Shown piece after piece: positions 1 to 12,600 of a stretch of DNA of 64,000 nucleotides. Source of the DNA: Novosphingobium sp. 9 (GTDB lineage Bacteria; Pseudomonadota; Alphaproteobacteria; Sphingomonadales; Sphingomonadaceae); NCBI RefSeq assembly GCF_025340265.1, contig NZ_CP022707.1, positions 2,356,501-2,420,500 of the forward strand, written 5' to 3'. Below the pieces are notes generated by a model. The model was not told where the DNA came from. It saw nothing but the letters and a program-made list of their open reading frames with translations, and made no database searches. The position numbers and the translations under genes are program-made. How positions within the stretch are numbered: position 1 is the stretch's first letter; each line of letters begins with the position of its first letter.

Positions 1-101
1 AACAGTCCCGCCACGGCCCAGATCGTTCGTGTGGCCAGCGTGAAACGCTTGTCCTTTTCGTCCTCGAACAGATCGTCGTCGCTATCGTTCCAGCCAGTCA
101 T
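1..101 (-). CDS. HlyD-family type I secretion adaptor, N-terminus only (cut by window edge)
   Basis: Only the first 33 codons are in the window. The peptide begins MTGWNDSDDDLFEDEKDK, a short acidic cytoplasmic tail, and then enters what looks like the start of a single inner-membrane helix (ATRTIWAVAGL). That layout suits a membrane fusion protein of the HlyD/LapC type, which spans the inner membrane and links the ABC exporter to the TolC channel. The ATG overlaps the stop of the upstream ABC exporter gene by three bases (ATGA), so the two are translationally coupled. The assignment rests mainly on position as the missing third component of the secretion locus; too little sequence is present for a domain match. 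Confidence 0.6.
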   Translation of the reverse strand, partial: MTGWNDSDDDLFEDEKDKRFTLATRTIWAVAGL

Positions 102-2239
102 GAGGGCTTCCCCTTCCCTTGCATGATCTGCAACGCTGTATCCTTGCCCTCGTCGAGCGTGACCTGTCCGTCGTGAATCACGATGATACGGTCAACAAGA
201 TCCAGCACCCGCAGACGATGCGTGGCCACCACAACGGTGCGCGGCGCGCTCCAGGCCTTGAACCGCTCGATGAACAACCGTTCGGTGGCATCATCCATGG
301 AAGCGGTAGGCTCATCGAGCAGCAGCACCGTCGGTTGGCGAAGCAACAGGCGCGCGAGCAGAAGTGCCTGCACCTGCCCTCCGGACAGCCCCTCGCCCCC
401 CTCCTGCACCATGTATTCCAGCCCGGCCTGCGTTCGCCGGATGAATTCGTCCGCACCCACCATGTGCAGCGCATCGACGATTTCCGCCCCGGTGGCATTG
501 GGCGCCCCCATCAGGAGATTGTCGCGCAAGGTGCCATGGAACAGCCTGCTGCTTTGCGTGATCAGGCCGACGTCGCGGCGCACGTCGCCCGGATCGATAT
601 GGTGAAGCGCCAGATCGTCCAGCAGCACTTCTCCGGAAGTGGGCTGCATCATTCCGGAGAGACCTTGCAGCAAGGTGCTCTTGCCAGCACCATTGCGCCC
701 CAGCAATGCGACCTTCTCTCCGGGCCGGATGTCGAGTTCGTTCACGCTCAGGGCCGGCGCTGCGGTGGTATCGCCATAATGGAACACGGCAGAGCGCAAG
801 GTGAAATGGCCAGCGACGGAGGGAACCGGGATGCGGTGCTCGTCCGCCGGGCTGTCCACCGGCAGCGCCATGATTTGATCCACGCTTTTCATGCCGACCC
901 GAGCTTGCTGAAGCCGCCCGAGAACCTGCGTTATCTGCGCCATCGGCGCCATCATCCTCGACCCCAGGATCGATGCCGCGACCAGTGCGCCCGTCGTCAT
1001 CTCGCCCGCCATCACCAGCGGTGCACCGAAGAAGATCACGGCGGCGTAAGACAGGTTCTGAACATTCTGGGTCCAGACGGTGAGGCTGTTCGTCAGTTCC
1101 CGCAACTTCAGCTGCGCCTCTCCGGCGACGGCATTGAAATGGTTCCAGTGATGCTGGAAGCGGCTTTCGGCCTGCAGCGTCTTGATGTCTCCCAAGCGCT
1201 GCACCGCTTCGACGAGCATTGCGTTTCGCAGGGACGATTCCCGCATCGATTCCGTGGCATAGGCACGCAACTTCGGCTGCGCCAGAAGCCCCGGAAGGAC
1301 CAGCAGCACCAGCGCGCCCAGCGGCACCAGCATCAGGCTCCCGGCAATGAACCAGAAGAACACCAGAAAAAGGAAGAAGAACGGCAGATCGACCAGAGCC
1401 GCAACCGTCGTCGATGTCAGCAACTCGCGCACCTGCTCCAGATCGCGCAGCTGCGAAATGAATGTTCCCGTGGAAGCAGGCCGATCGCGATTACGCACCC
1501 TTATGGCATGTCCGAACACCTGATCGGACACGCGCATGTCTGCCCGCTTGCCCAATACGTCGATGATGCTCATGCGCAATCGCCGCAGCAGAAAATCGAA
1601 GCCGATCGCCAGCAGCACGCCGATGAACAGCACGTAGAGGGTCGGGAAGGATTCCGCCGGTACTACCCGGTCATAAACCTGCATGGAGAACAGGACAGTG
1701 CTGAGACCCAGCAGGTTGGTGATAAACGAAGCGACAACCACATGGGTGTAGGAGCCGCCATCCTTCAGCAGCGTGCGCCGCAGCCAATGCTCCTGATAGG
1801 GCCGGATATACGTGTCCACCCGAGCATCGGGCACTCCGCGCGCAGGCCGTGCGATCGCAAAGCGCACCGCCTCGCGCATGATCTCGTCCAGAGGCAAGGC
1901 ATTCGGCAGCCCCCCTTCCCCGGTCACGATCACCGCAGCGTCGTTTTCCAGACTGATGGCCGTTACAATCGCAAGATCGCCACTGGCCAGTTCAGCGATG
2001 ACGGGCAGCCTCCCGCTGGTGACAGCAAAGGCCTTGCTATCCGCGAACCGGATACGCAGCCCCATCCCCCGCGCAAGGTTGCGAATGCGCTCGTCCGTGC
2101 TGCTATGCCCCTGCCACAGGCTCGCGATCTTCGCGTTTTCCGCAGAGACGGGAATCCGGTAATGCTGCGCAACGTGCCGGAACCCCTCCAGCCAAGCATC
2201 CACCCGGAATTCGGCCGCTTCACCAGGGTTCTCGGTCAC
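98..2239 (-). CDS. Type I secretion ABC exporter (LssB/LapB-type permease-ATPase)
   Basis: This 713-residue inner-membrane exporter should power one-step secretion of the neighbouring giant adhesin through an HlyD-type adaptor and TolC. Residues 1-135 form a C39-peptidase-like domain without the catalytic Cys motif, so it probably binds substrate rather than cleaving it, as in LapB/RtxB exporters. A six-helix membrane domain covers about 155-430. The nucleotide-binding domain has Walker A GRNGAGKST (514-522), signature LSGGQ (618-622), Walker B VLLLDEP (638-644) and the H-loop His at 674. The start overlaps the stop of the tolC-like gene by four bases, and the stop overlaps the next ATG, giving a compact secretion operon. 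No frame problem is seen. Confidence 0.93.
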   Translation of the reverse strand: MTENPGEAAEFRVDAWLEGFRHVAQHYRIPVSAENAKIASLWQGHSSTDERIRNLARGMGLRIRFADSKAFAVTSGRLPVIAELASGDLAIVTAISLENDAAVIVTGEGGLPNALPLDEIMREAVRFAIARPARGVPDARVDTYIRPYQEHWLRRTLLKDGGSYTHVVVASFITNLLGLSTVLFSMQVYDRVVPAESFPTLYVLFIGVLLAIGFDFLLRRLRMSIIDVLGKRADMRVSDQVFGHAIRVRNRDRPASTGTFISQLRDLEQVRELLTSTTVAALVDLPFFFLFLVFFWFIAGSLMLVPLGALVLLVLPGLLAQPKLRAYATESMRESSLRNAMLVEAVQRLGDIKTLQAESRFQHHWNHFNAVAGEAQLKLRELTNSLTVWTQNVQNLSYAAVIFFGAPLVMAGEMTTGALVAASILGSRMMAPMAQITQVLGRLQQARVGMKSVDQIMALPVDSPADEHRIPVPSVAGHFTLRSAVFHYGDTTAAPALSVNELDIRPGEKVALLGRNGAGKSTLLQGLSGMMQPTSGEVLLDDLALHHIDPGDVRRDVGLITQSSRLFHGTLRDNLLMGAPNATGAEIVDALHMVGADEFIRRTQAGLEYMVQEGGEGLSGGQVQALLLARLLLRQPTVLLLDEPTASMDDATERLFIERFKAWSAPRTVVVATHRLRVLDLVDRIIVIHDGQVTLDEGKDTALQIMQGKGKPS

Positions 2240-3567
2240 AGCTCGACTCCCTCGACAGTCATGCCGGTCAACCTGAAAGCGTCGCGTTCAGCACCGGAGT
2301 TGTACAGGCAATCCGCATTCAGGCGCAGCAGATCGTGCCGGGTGTTCACAAGATCGAAGCGGGCCTGATGGAACTCCTGCTGGGCATTCAGCAGATCGAC
2401 AAGCGTGCGCGTTCCCATGTCCAGATACTGAAGCTGATACAGCGTTCCCGTTTCCTTCATGCTTTCCTGGCGAGCCTGAAGGGTATTCACCACGCTTTCG
2501 TAACTGCCGATCTGCCGCTGGGATTCAGCCAATGCCCGGCTCACTTCGTTGCGCACGTTGGCTTCGGCTGCTTCAGCCGCGCCCAGCGCGAACGAGGCGC
2601 CCCTTGTCCGCGCCTGGTTCGCGCCGCCGCTGTAGAGCGGGCTCGATACGCTGAGACCGAAATTGTATTCGGCCGTTCGCGACAGCGGATCGCTGACATC
2701 CGCCGATGCCCCTGCACCGAGCGAGATGGTCGGCATGGAATTTGCCCTGTTCAGGCGAAGATTGGCCTTGGCCTGATCCTTTTCCGCCGTGATTTCCATC
2801 ATCGCTGGAATGCGATCCCAATCCGGCTCTCCGCGGGAGCAGGCATGCTCAAGCTCAGCGGAGACGTCGGATGACACCGGCGGAGCTTCACTTACGCCCA
2901 GCAGATGCGCCAGATTGCTGTTCCAAAGCCGCTGCTGCGCCTCGATCTGTTCGAGCGTGGCCTGCGCGGATTGCACGCGAGATTCCGCCTGCAGCGCATC
3001 GGATCGCGTCGCCGCGCCTTTTCTGAAGCGCTGGCTTACCAGATCGCTGATGCCTTGAATGGTATGCAGTTGCTCCACCGCAACCTGATGGAGGGCTGCA
3101 TTGCGCTGGATTTCGATGACCGCGTAACTGGTATCCCTGACCACCGTATCGACGGCCAGCAACACATCCGCTTCCGAAATCCGCGTGCCCGCTCGCGCAG
3201 CGGCGACCGAACTGGACACTTTGCCGAAGTCATACAGCATCTGCGTCGCGGAAATGCTGGCACGCGGCCGCCAGCTGGTATTCGTGAGATTATCGTAAGC
3301 GGTGCTGCCGCCCGCCGTCACCTGCGGCAGATATCCAGACTTGGCCACATCGACCGCCGTCCCGCTCGCCTTGAGCTGATCGATAGCGGCCTGGATCGAT
3401 GGATGCCATTCCACGGCTCGCCGGGCCGCGACTTCCAGAGTCAATGGCCCGGCTGGCTTGAGGGGTTCTATATTCTGCGCACTTGCAACAGATACCGGCA
3501 ATGCAATCGAAATCAGACAAGCAAGTCCGACTAGATCTTGCAGGCCCGCTTCTGGTCGCCGCATCAT
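2236..3567 (-). CDS. TolC-family outer membrane secretion channel
   Basis: Predicted outer-membrane trimeric channel of the type I secretion system, about 443 residues and typical of the TolC/LapE family. The chosen ATG gives MMRRPEAG followed by a hydrophobic signal segment (LVGLACLISIALPVSVASA) ending at an AxA-type cleavage site. An upstream in-frame TTG at 3597 would put charged residues in front of the signal and is less likely; a GGAGG lies about 12 bases before the chosen ATG. The mature part is rich in alanine, glutamine and long amphipathic helices, with the duplicated layout of outer membrane efflux proteins. The gene follows the adhesin after a short gap and overlaps the ABC exporter gene by four bases, which supports a dedicated secretion role. 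Confidence 0.9.
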   Translation of the reverse strand: MMRRPEAGLQDLVGLACLISIALPVSVASAQNIEPLKPAGPLTLEVAARRAVEWHPSIQAAIDQLKASGTAVDVAKSGYLPQVTAGGSTAYDNLTNTSWRPRASISATQMLYDFGKVSSSVAAARAGTRISEADVLLAVDTVVRDTSYAVIEIQRNAALHQVAVEQLHTIQGISDLVSQRFRKGAATRSDALQAESRVQSAQATLEQIEAQQRLWNSNLAHLLGVSEAPPVSSDVSAELEHACSRGEPDWDRIPAMMEITAEKDQAKANLRLNRANSMPTISLGAGASADVSDPLSRTAEYNFGLSVSSPLYSGGANQARTRGASFALGAAEAAEANVRNEVSRALAESQRQIGSYESVVNTLQARQESMKETGTLYQLQYLDMGTRTLVDLLNAQQEFHQARFDLVNTRHDLLRLNADCLYNSGAERDAFRLTGMTVEGVEL

Positions 3568-3659
3568 CCTCACCCGCCACCTCCAGGAAGTTAGCAAGGG
3601 CGAGGTTGCAGTAAGTTATCAGTTAGGTAAAGCCCCTTATCCATTGGGAACAAATTTAA

Positions 3660-6600
3660 TTATACTTGCAGATGGTGGTTGGACTGATCCTCCCGCAGGA
3701 TTTGCGGATGCATATCCAGATAGCCCAGAGGGTCATCATTGGAGACTGCAGCAATACTGGTGTCTTGTGAACTTTCGCTGACGGTTGGCAAGGGCGTCGT
3801 CGTATCGGTTTCGGTGCGCGGATGCACGCGATCGAGGTATCCTTCCAGAACCGTTTCCAGACTGCCCTGCCCTTCGAACATATCGTAGGCGACCGCGCTC
3901 GTGGCGGCCTTTGCCGCAAGGGCATGCGAACTTGCCGTATCATCGTTCGCTGCGGTCAAACCTTCGGTCGAAACCGTTTCGGCACCGACGCTTGTCGTCG
4001 CAAGCAGCGAATGCGTGGTCGTTGCGGTGTCGCTCTCCGTGCTCAGGGTAGAGGCGATCGCCGTAGTCGGAATACCTGCCCCCGAAGGCTGCACTGTCAC
4101 AGCCAGTGTCGCCGTGGCGATCTGGCCGGAGGGATGGACCAGCTGATACTGGAAGCTGTCAACCTGCGCGGTCGTGAAGTGGGACTGAGTGGCGTAAGGC
4201 GTGTAGGTATAGCTGCCGTCCGCATTCAGCAGCAATGATCCATACTGGCCTGCGACCGTGACAGGGCTGCCAGCATCGACGTCCACATATGCCCCGGTCG
4301 TCCGGTTGTAGACTTCCAGTTCCGTCACCAACGAGCCCTGGTGATCATTGCTCAGGATATTGCCCGTGGCTATCGTCGACGTGTCGTGCACGTACTGATT
4401 GGTATACGTGACATTGACATCGGTAGCGATGTTCAGCGTCGATAGAACCCCGTTCAGGGTCGTATGCACCCGGTATGTGCCCGCATCCAGATTGAGCGTC
4501 GAAAGGTTGATCGATGCGATCTGCCCCAGCACGCCCACTCCAATATTATAGCTGGCTGTACCTACCGTGGTCCACGTATTGGTCCCGGTCAGTTCCTGTA
4601 TCTGCACCACGCCGTTGGCCAGTGCCGATACCGTGGTAGAAACGATAACGCTTCCCGATACCGTTTCATTGGCTCCGATCACGATATTGGAACTGTTGTA
4701 GGTCTGCGTCCCAAGCGCGCCGATCAGGGATGCATTTGCATTGTAGTAATTGTTGTCGACCACGTTGTTCCAGTGGATTCCGGCAGTCGCAACGTCTCCG
4801 GCAGCGCTTACCGCAGCCCCTTGAATACCGACTGTGATGGTCGCCGTATCCGACGAGTGCCCATCGGAAAGCGTATACGTAAACACATCCGAGTGACCGG
4901 CCGAATTCGGATTACCGAAGGCAGAATAGCTGTAGGCTCCGTTCGCTGCGATGGTCAGGACGCCATATTCTCCGACGATCGACGTGTTGCCGGTGGCCGA
5001 CAAGGCGACTGTGTCACCATCGCTATTCGCGATCTGGGTGATCGTCGCTCCGCCGCCAAGGTGGTCCTGCCCTCCGTTCGCTCCGCCCTGAATAGCGTTT
5101 CCTGTCACCGTCTCGTTGGCATAACTGTAATCGGTGACTTGGGTCGTGATCGATGTAGACTGCAGCAGCGTTAATGTATTGCTCAACAGCGTATCGGACA
5201 CAGCACCAAGCACATTATCGAGCAGTTGCGGCGCATTGATCAACGGGTTGCTCAGCAGCGTCGTCAAAATGCCGACCAGATCTCCCACACCCAGATTGGT
5301 CGTCAGATTAAGGGTCGTTTCCAACAGTCCTCGCGCCGTATCACCCAGCAGCCCCCCACCCAAGGCATTGTCGACGGCATCGAGCACGAGTGTCTGGTTG
5401 TTCGGCCCCAGAACAACGCCCGCCTGCCCGAGTTCCTGAAGCGAAACACCACCACCATCCGTATCGAGGAGCTGTGCCAGAGCGCTTTCATCGTTGCGCA
5501 CCACGACCTGGTAATTACCCGGCTGCAAACCCTCGACGATGGCAACAAGGCCATCGTTTCCGGTCAGCCCCAGAACATGCAGCCCTGCGACATCCCCCAC
5601 CAGCGAATCCGGGGTAACTGCCGAATAGACAACGTTGCCATTCGAATCGATGACATCAAGGCGATATGCATCGGCCACAGCAACGAGCGCAGTCTGGTCC
5701 ACTTCGATGCGGACCGATCCGGTATCACCGGCAGGCACACTGATCGTGACACTGTTATCGGTTCCAATGGTCGATTCCGTCAGCCCCAGAACCTGAACGT
5801 CCGTATCCGTCTGGGCAGGTTGCGTAACACTGCTCTGCGCCCCCATGTTCAAAGTTGAAGCATCGTCGACCGCGACCGGAATATCCACCGTCACCGCGCC
5901 CAGCGAGGCCGCCGCGCTCACATTGCCCGCCGCATCGCTCTGGCGAACCTGCACATCGGCATAAGTCCCCTCGCCCAGCGTGAAGCTGGTGCCGGTGCCG
6001 GCCACCCAGGTCGTGCCGCCGTCGGTGGAGTACTCGTAGCTCGCGCCATCCTCGAGGCCGCTGACCAAGACCGTGCCATCGCTCGTCACGTGATCGCTCG
6101 CAGAGGTCCCGGTGTCGCTCTCCAGCGCCGGCGTGGGCGCTGCCGCGCTCACATCGACCGTCACGCTGCCCAACGAACTCGCCTCGCCGACATTGCCCGC
6201 CACATCGATCTGGCGAACCTGCACGTCCTCGTACGTGCCCGCGCCCAGCGTGAAGCTGGTGCCGGTCCCTGCCACCCAGGTCGTGCCGCCGTCGGTGGAG
6301 TATTCGTACGTCGCCCCGGCTTCCAGGCCGCTGACCGCGACCGTGCCGTTGCTGGTGATCTGATCGGCATCCGAGATGCCGGTATCCTGCACCAGCCCGG
6401 CCTGCGGCGCATCGGGCGCGCCCGTATCCACCGTCACCCCGCCCAGCGAGGTCGGCGCGCCGGGATTGCCTGCGGCATCCACCTCGCGCACCTGCACGTC
6501 GCTGTAAGTGCCCTCGGGCAGCGTGAAGCTCGCACCGCCCGTCCCGGTCTCTCCGGTGCCCGCCTGCCACGTCGCCCCGCCATCGGTCGAGTACTCGTAG

Positions 6601-9600
6601 GTCGAGCCCGCCGCGATCCCGCCGACCGTCACTGTGCCGTCGCTGGTCACCCCATCGCTGGCCGAGACCCCGGTGTCGTTCGCCAGCACCGCCGTCAGAT
6701 CCCCGGTCGGGGCGTCAGCACCGTCACGCTGCCAAGCGACGCCGCCTCGCTGACATTGCCCGCAACATCGGTCTGGCGCACTTCGACATCGGTATAGGTG
6801 CCTGCCGCCAGCTCGAAGCTGGTGCCCGTGCCCGCAATCCACGTGGTGCCGCCATCGGTGGAGTACTCGTAGGTCGCCCGTCTTCCAGCCCGCTCACCGT
6901 GACGGTGCCGTCGCTGGTGATGCCATCGCTGTTCGAGGTACCCGTATCGCTCGCCAGCGCCACCACCGGCGCCGCCGCGCTCGTATCCACCGTCACCGCG
7001 CCCAGCGAGGCCGCCGCGCTCACATTGCCCGCCGCATCGCTCTGGCGAACCTGCACATCGGCATAAGTCCCCTCGCCCAGCGTGAAGCTGGTGCCGGTGC
7101 CGGCCACCCAGGTCGTGCCGCCGTCGGTGGAGTACTCGTAGCTCGCGCCATCCTCGAGGCCGCTGACCACGACCGTGCCGTCGCTCGTCACGTGATCGCT
7201 CGCAGAGGTCCCGGTGTCGCTCTCCAGCGCCAGCGTGGGCGCTGCCGCGCTCACATCGACCGTCACGCTGCCCAGCGAGCTCGCCTCGCCGACATTGCCC
7301 GCCACATCGATCTGGCGAACCTGCACGTCCTCGTACGTGCCCGCGCCCAGCGTGAAGCTGGTGCCGGTCCCTGCCACCCAGGTCGTGCCGCCGTCGGTGG
7401 AGTATTCGTACGTCGCCCCGGCTTCCAGGCCGCTGACCGCGACCGTGCCGTTGCTGGTGATCTGATCGGCATCCGAGATGCCGGTATCCTGCACCAGCCC
7501 GGCCTGCGGCGCATCGGGCGCGCCCGTATCCACCGTCACCCCGCCCAGCGAGGTCGGCGCGCCGGGATTGCCTGCGGCATCCACCTCGCGCACCTGCACG
7601 TCGCTGTAAGTGCCCTCGGGCAGCGTGAAGCTCGCACCGCCCGTCCCGGTCTCTCCGGTGCCCGCCTGCCACGTCGCCCCGCCGTCGGTCGAGTACTCGT
7701 AGGTCGAGCCCGCCGCGATCCCGCCGACCGTCACTGTGCCGTCGCTGGTGATCCCGTCGCTTGCCGAGACCCCGGTGTCGTTCGCCAGCACCGCCGTCAG
7801 ATCCCCGGTCGGGGGCGTCAGCACCGTCACGCTGCCAAGCGACGCCGCCTCGCTGACATTGCCCGCAACATCGGTCTGGCGCACTTCGACATCGGTATAG
7901 GTGCCTGCCGCCAGCTCGAAGCTGGTGCCCGTGCCCGCAATCCACGTGGTGCCGCCATCGGTGGAGTACTCGTAGGTCGCCCCGTCTTCCAGCCCGCTCA
8001 CCGTGACGGTGCCGTCGCTGGTGATGCCATCGCTGTTCGAGGTACCCGTATCGCTCGCCAGCGCCACCACCGGCGCCGCCGCGCTCGTATCCACCGTCAC
8101 CGCGCCCAGCGAGGCCGCCGCGCTCACATTGCCCGCCGCATCGCTCTGGCGAACCTGCACATCGGCATAAGTCCCTCGCCCAGCGTGAAGCTGGTGCCGG
8201 TGCCGGCCACCCAGGTCGTGCCGCCGTCGGTGGAGTACTCGTAGCTCGCGCCATCCTCGAGGCCGCTGACCACGACCGTGCCGTCGCTCGTCACGTGATC
8301 GCTCGCAGAGGTCCCGGTGTCGCTCTCCAGCGCCAGCGTGGGCGCTGCCGCGCTCACATCGACCGTCACGCTGCCCAGCGAGCTCGCCTCGCCGACATTG
8401 CCCGCCACATCGATCTGGCGAACCTGCACGTCCTCGTACGTGCCCGCGCCCAGCGTGAAGCTGGTGCCGGTCCCTGCCACCCAGGTCGTGCCGCCGTCGG
8501 TGGAGTATTCGTACGTCGCCCCGGCTTCCAGGCCGCTGACCGCGACCGTGCCGTTGCTGGTGATCTGATCGGCATCCGAGATGCCGGTATCCTGCACCAG
8601 CCCGGCCTGCGGCGCATCGGGCGCGCCCGTATCCACCGTCACCCCGCCCAGCGAGGTCGGCGCGCCGGGATTGCCTGCGGCATCCACCTCGCGCACCTGC
8701 ACGTCGCTGTAAGTGCCCTCGGGCAGCGTGAAGCTCGCACCGCCCGTCCCGGTCTCTCCGGTGCCCGCCTGCCACGTCGCCCCGCCGTCGGTCGAGTACT
8801 CGTAGGTCGAGCCCGCCGCGATCCCGCCGACCGTCACTGTGCCGTCGCTGGTGATCCCGTCGCTTGCCGAGACCCCGGTGTCGTTCGCCAGCACCGCCGT
8901 CAGATCCCCGGTCGGGGGCGTCAGCACCGTCACGCTGCCAGCGACGCCGCCTCGCTCACATTGCCCGCAACATCGGTCTGGCGCACTTCGACATCGGTAT
9001 AGGTGCCTGCCGCCAGCTCGAAGCTGGTGCCCGTGCCCGCAATCCACGTGGTGCCGCCATCGGTCGAGTACTCGTAGGTCGCGCCGTCTTCCAGCCCGCT
9101 CACCGTGACCGTGCCGTCGCTGGTGATGCCATCGCTGTTCGAGGTCCCGGTATCGCTCGCCAGCGCCACCACCGGTGCCGCCGCGCTCGTATCCACCGTG
9201 ACCGCGCCCAGCGAGGCCGCCGCGCTCACATTGCCCGCCGCATCGCTCTGGCGCACCTGCACGTCGGCATAAGTCCCCTCGCCCAGCGTGAAGCTGGTGC
9301 CGGTGCCGGCCACCCAGGTCGTGCCGCCGTCGGTGGAGTACTCGTAGCTCGCGCCATCCTCGAGGCCGCTGACCAAGACCGTGCCATCGCTCGTCACGTG
9401 ATCGCTCGCAGAGGTCCCGGTGTCGCTCTCCAGCGCCAGCGTGGGCGCTGCCGCGCTCACATCGACCGTCACGCTGCCCAGCGAGCTCGCCTCGCCGACA
9501 TTGCCCGCCACATCGATCTGGCGAACCTGCACGTCCTCGTACGTGCCCGCGCCCAGCGTGAAGCTGGTGCCGGTCCCGCCACCCAGGTCGTGCCGCCGTC

Positions 9601-12600
9601 GGTGGAGTATTCGAAGGTCGCCCCGGCTTCCAGGCCGCTGACCGCGACCGTGCCGTTGCTGGTGATCTGATCGGCATCCGAGATGCCGGTATCCTGCACC
9701 AGCCCGGCCTGCGGCGCATCGGGCGCGCCCGTATCCACCGTCACCCCGCCCAGCGAGGTCGGCGCGCCGGGATTGCCTGCGGCATCCACCTCGCGCACCT
9801 GCACGTCGCTGTAAGTGCCCTCGGGCAGCGTGAAGCTCGCACCGCCCGTCCCGGTCTCTCCGGTGCCCGCCTGCCACGTCGCCCCGCCGTCGGTCGAGTA
9901 CTCGTAGGTCGAGCCCGCCGCGATCCCGCCGACCGTCACTGTGCCGTCGCTGGTCACCCATCGCTGGCCGAGACCCCGGTGTCGTTCGCCAGCACCGCCG
10001 TCAGATCCCCGGTCGGGGGCGTCAGCACCGTCACGCTGCCAAGCGACGCCGCCTCGCTGACATTGCCCGCAACATCGGTCTGGCGCACTTCGACATCGGT
10101 ATAGGTGCCTGCCGCCAGCTCGAAGCTGGTGCCCGTGCCCGCAATCCACGTGGTGCCGCCATCGGTGGAGTACTCGTAGGTCGCCCGTCTTCCAGCCCGC
10201 TCACCGTGACGGTGCCGTCGCTGGTGATGCCATCGCTGTTCGAGGTCCCGTATCGCTCGCCAGCGCCACCACCGGTGCCGCCGCGCTCGTATCCACCGTG
10301 ACCGCGCCCAGCGAGGCCGCCGCGCTCACATTGCCCGCCGCATCGCTCTGGCGCACCTGCACGTCGGCATAAGTCCCCTCGCCCAGCGTGAAGCTGGTGC
10401 CGGTCCCGGCCACCCAGGTCGTGCCGCCGTCGGTGGAGTACTCGTAGCTCGCGCCATCCTCGAGGCCGCTGACCAAGACCGTGCCATCGCTCGTCACGTG
10501 ATCGCTCGCAGAGGTCCCGGTGTCGCTCTCCAGCGCCGGCGTGGGCGCTGCCGCGCTCACATCGACCGTCACGCTGCCCAACGAGCTCGCCTCGCCGACA
10601 TTGCCCGCCACATCGATCTGGCGAACCTGCACGTCCTCGTACGTGCCCGCGCCCAGCGTGAAGCTGGTGCCGGTCCCTGCCACCCAGGTCGTGCCGCCGT
10701 CGGTGGAGTATTCGTACGTCGCCCCGGCTTCCAGGCCGCTGACCGCGACCGTGCCGTTGCTGGTGATCTGATCGGCATCCGAGATGCCGGTATCCTGCAC
10801 CAGCCCGGCCTGCGGCGCATCGGGCGCGCCCGTATCCACCGTCACCCCGCCCAGCGAGGTCGGCGCGCCGGGATTGCCTGCGGCATCCACCTCGCGCACC
10901 TGCACGTCGCTGTAAGTGCCCTCGGGCAGCGTGAAGCTCGCACCGCCCGTCCCGGTCTCTCCGGTGCCCGCCTGCCACGTCGCCCCGCCATCGGTCGAGT
11001 ACTCGTAGCTCGAGCCTGCCGCGATCCCGCCGACCGTCACCGTACCGTCGCTGGTGATCCCATCGCTGGCCGAGACCCCGGTGTCGTTCGCCAGCACCGC
11101 CGTCAGATCCCCGGTCGGGGGCGTCAGCACCGTCACGCTGCCAAGCGACGCCGCCTCGCTGACATTGCCCGCAACATCGGTCTGGCGCACTTCGACATCG
11201 GTATAGGTGCCTGCCGCCAGCTCGAAGCTGGTGCCCGTGCCCGCAATCCACGTGGTGCCGCCATCGGTGGAGTACTCGTAGGTCGCCCGTCTTCCAGCCC
11301 GCTCACCGTGACGGTGCCGTCGCTGGTGATGCCATCGCTGTTCGAGGTCCCGGTATCGCTCGCCAGCGCCACCACCGGCGCCGCCGCGCTCGTATCCACC
11401 GTCACCGCGCCCAGCGAGGCCGCCGCGCTCACATTGCCCGCCGCATCGCTCTGGCGAACCTGCACATCGGCATAAGTCCCCTCGCCCAGCGTGAAGCTGG
11501 TGCCGGTGCCGGCCACCCAGGTCGTGCCGCCGTCGGTGGAGTACTCGTAGCTCGCGCCATCCTCGAGGCCGCTGACCACGACCGTGCCGTCGCTCGTCAC
11601 GTGATCGCTCGCAGAGGTCCCGGTGTCGCTCTCCAGCGCCGGCGTGGGCGCTGCCGCGCTCACATCGACCGTCACGCTGCCCACGAGCTCGCCTCGCCGA
11701 CATTGCCCGCCACATCGATCTGGCGAACCTGCACGTCCTCGTACGTGCCCGCGCCCAGCGTGAAGCTGGTGCCGGTCCCTGCCACCCAGGTCGTGCCGCC
11801 GTCGGTGGAGTATTCGTACGTCGCCCCGGCTTCCAGGCCGCTGACCGCGACCGTGCCGTTGCTGGTGATCTGATCGGCATCCGAGATGCCGGTATCCTGC
11901 ACCAGCCCGGCCTGCGGCGCATCGGGCGCGCCCGTATCCACCGTCACCCCGCCCAGCGAGGTCGGCGCGCCGGGATTGCCTGCGGCATCCACCTCGCGCA
12001 CCTGCACGTCGCTGTAAGTGCCCTCGGGCAGCGTGAAGCTCGCACCGCCCGTCCCGGTCTCTCCGGTGCCCGCCTGCCACGTCGCCCCGCCATCGGTCGA
12101 GTACTCGTAGCTCGAGCCTGCCGCGATCCCGCCGACCGTCACCGTACCGTCGCTGGTGATCCCGTCGCTTGCCGAGACCCCGGTGTCGTTCGCCAGCACC
12201 GCCGTCAGATCCCCGGTCGGGGGCGTCAGCACCGTCACGCTGCCAAGCGACGCCGCCTCGCTGACATTGCCCGCAACATCGGTCTGGCGCACTTCGACAT
12301 CGGTATAGGTGCCTGCCGCCAGCTCGAAGCTGGTGCCCGTGCCCGCAATCCACGTGGTGCCGCCATCGGTCGAGTACTCGTAGGTCGCGCCGTCTTCCAG
12401 CCCGCTCACCGTGACCGTGCCGTCGCTGGTGATGCCATCGCTGTTCGAGGTCCCGGTATCGCTCGCCAGCGCCACCACCGGCGCCGCCGCGCTCGTATCC
12501 ACCGTCACCGCGCCCAGCGAGGCCGCCGCGCTCACATTGCCCGCCGCATCGCTCTGGCGCACCTGCACATCGGCATAAGTCCCCTCGCCCAGCGTGAAGC

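Noticed and set aside
119..2368. Plus-strand open frame of about 750 codons opposite the ABC exporter
   Set aside because: The minus strand encodes an exporter with all ABC motifs; the plus frame is Gln/His/Arg-rich shadow sequence.
3660..5892. RTX calcium-binding repeats in the adhesin tail
   Set aside because: No GGxGxDxxx nonapeptide series is present; the tail is VCBS/cadherin-like with a non-repeat end.
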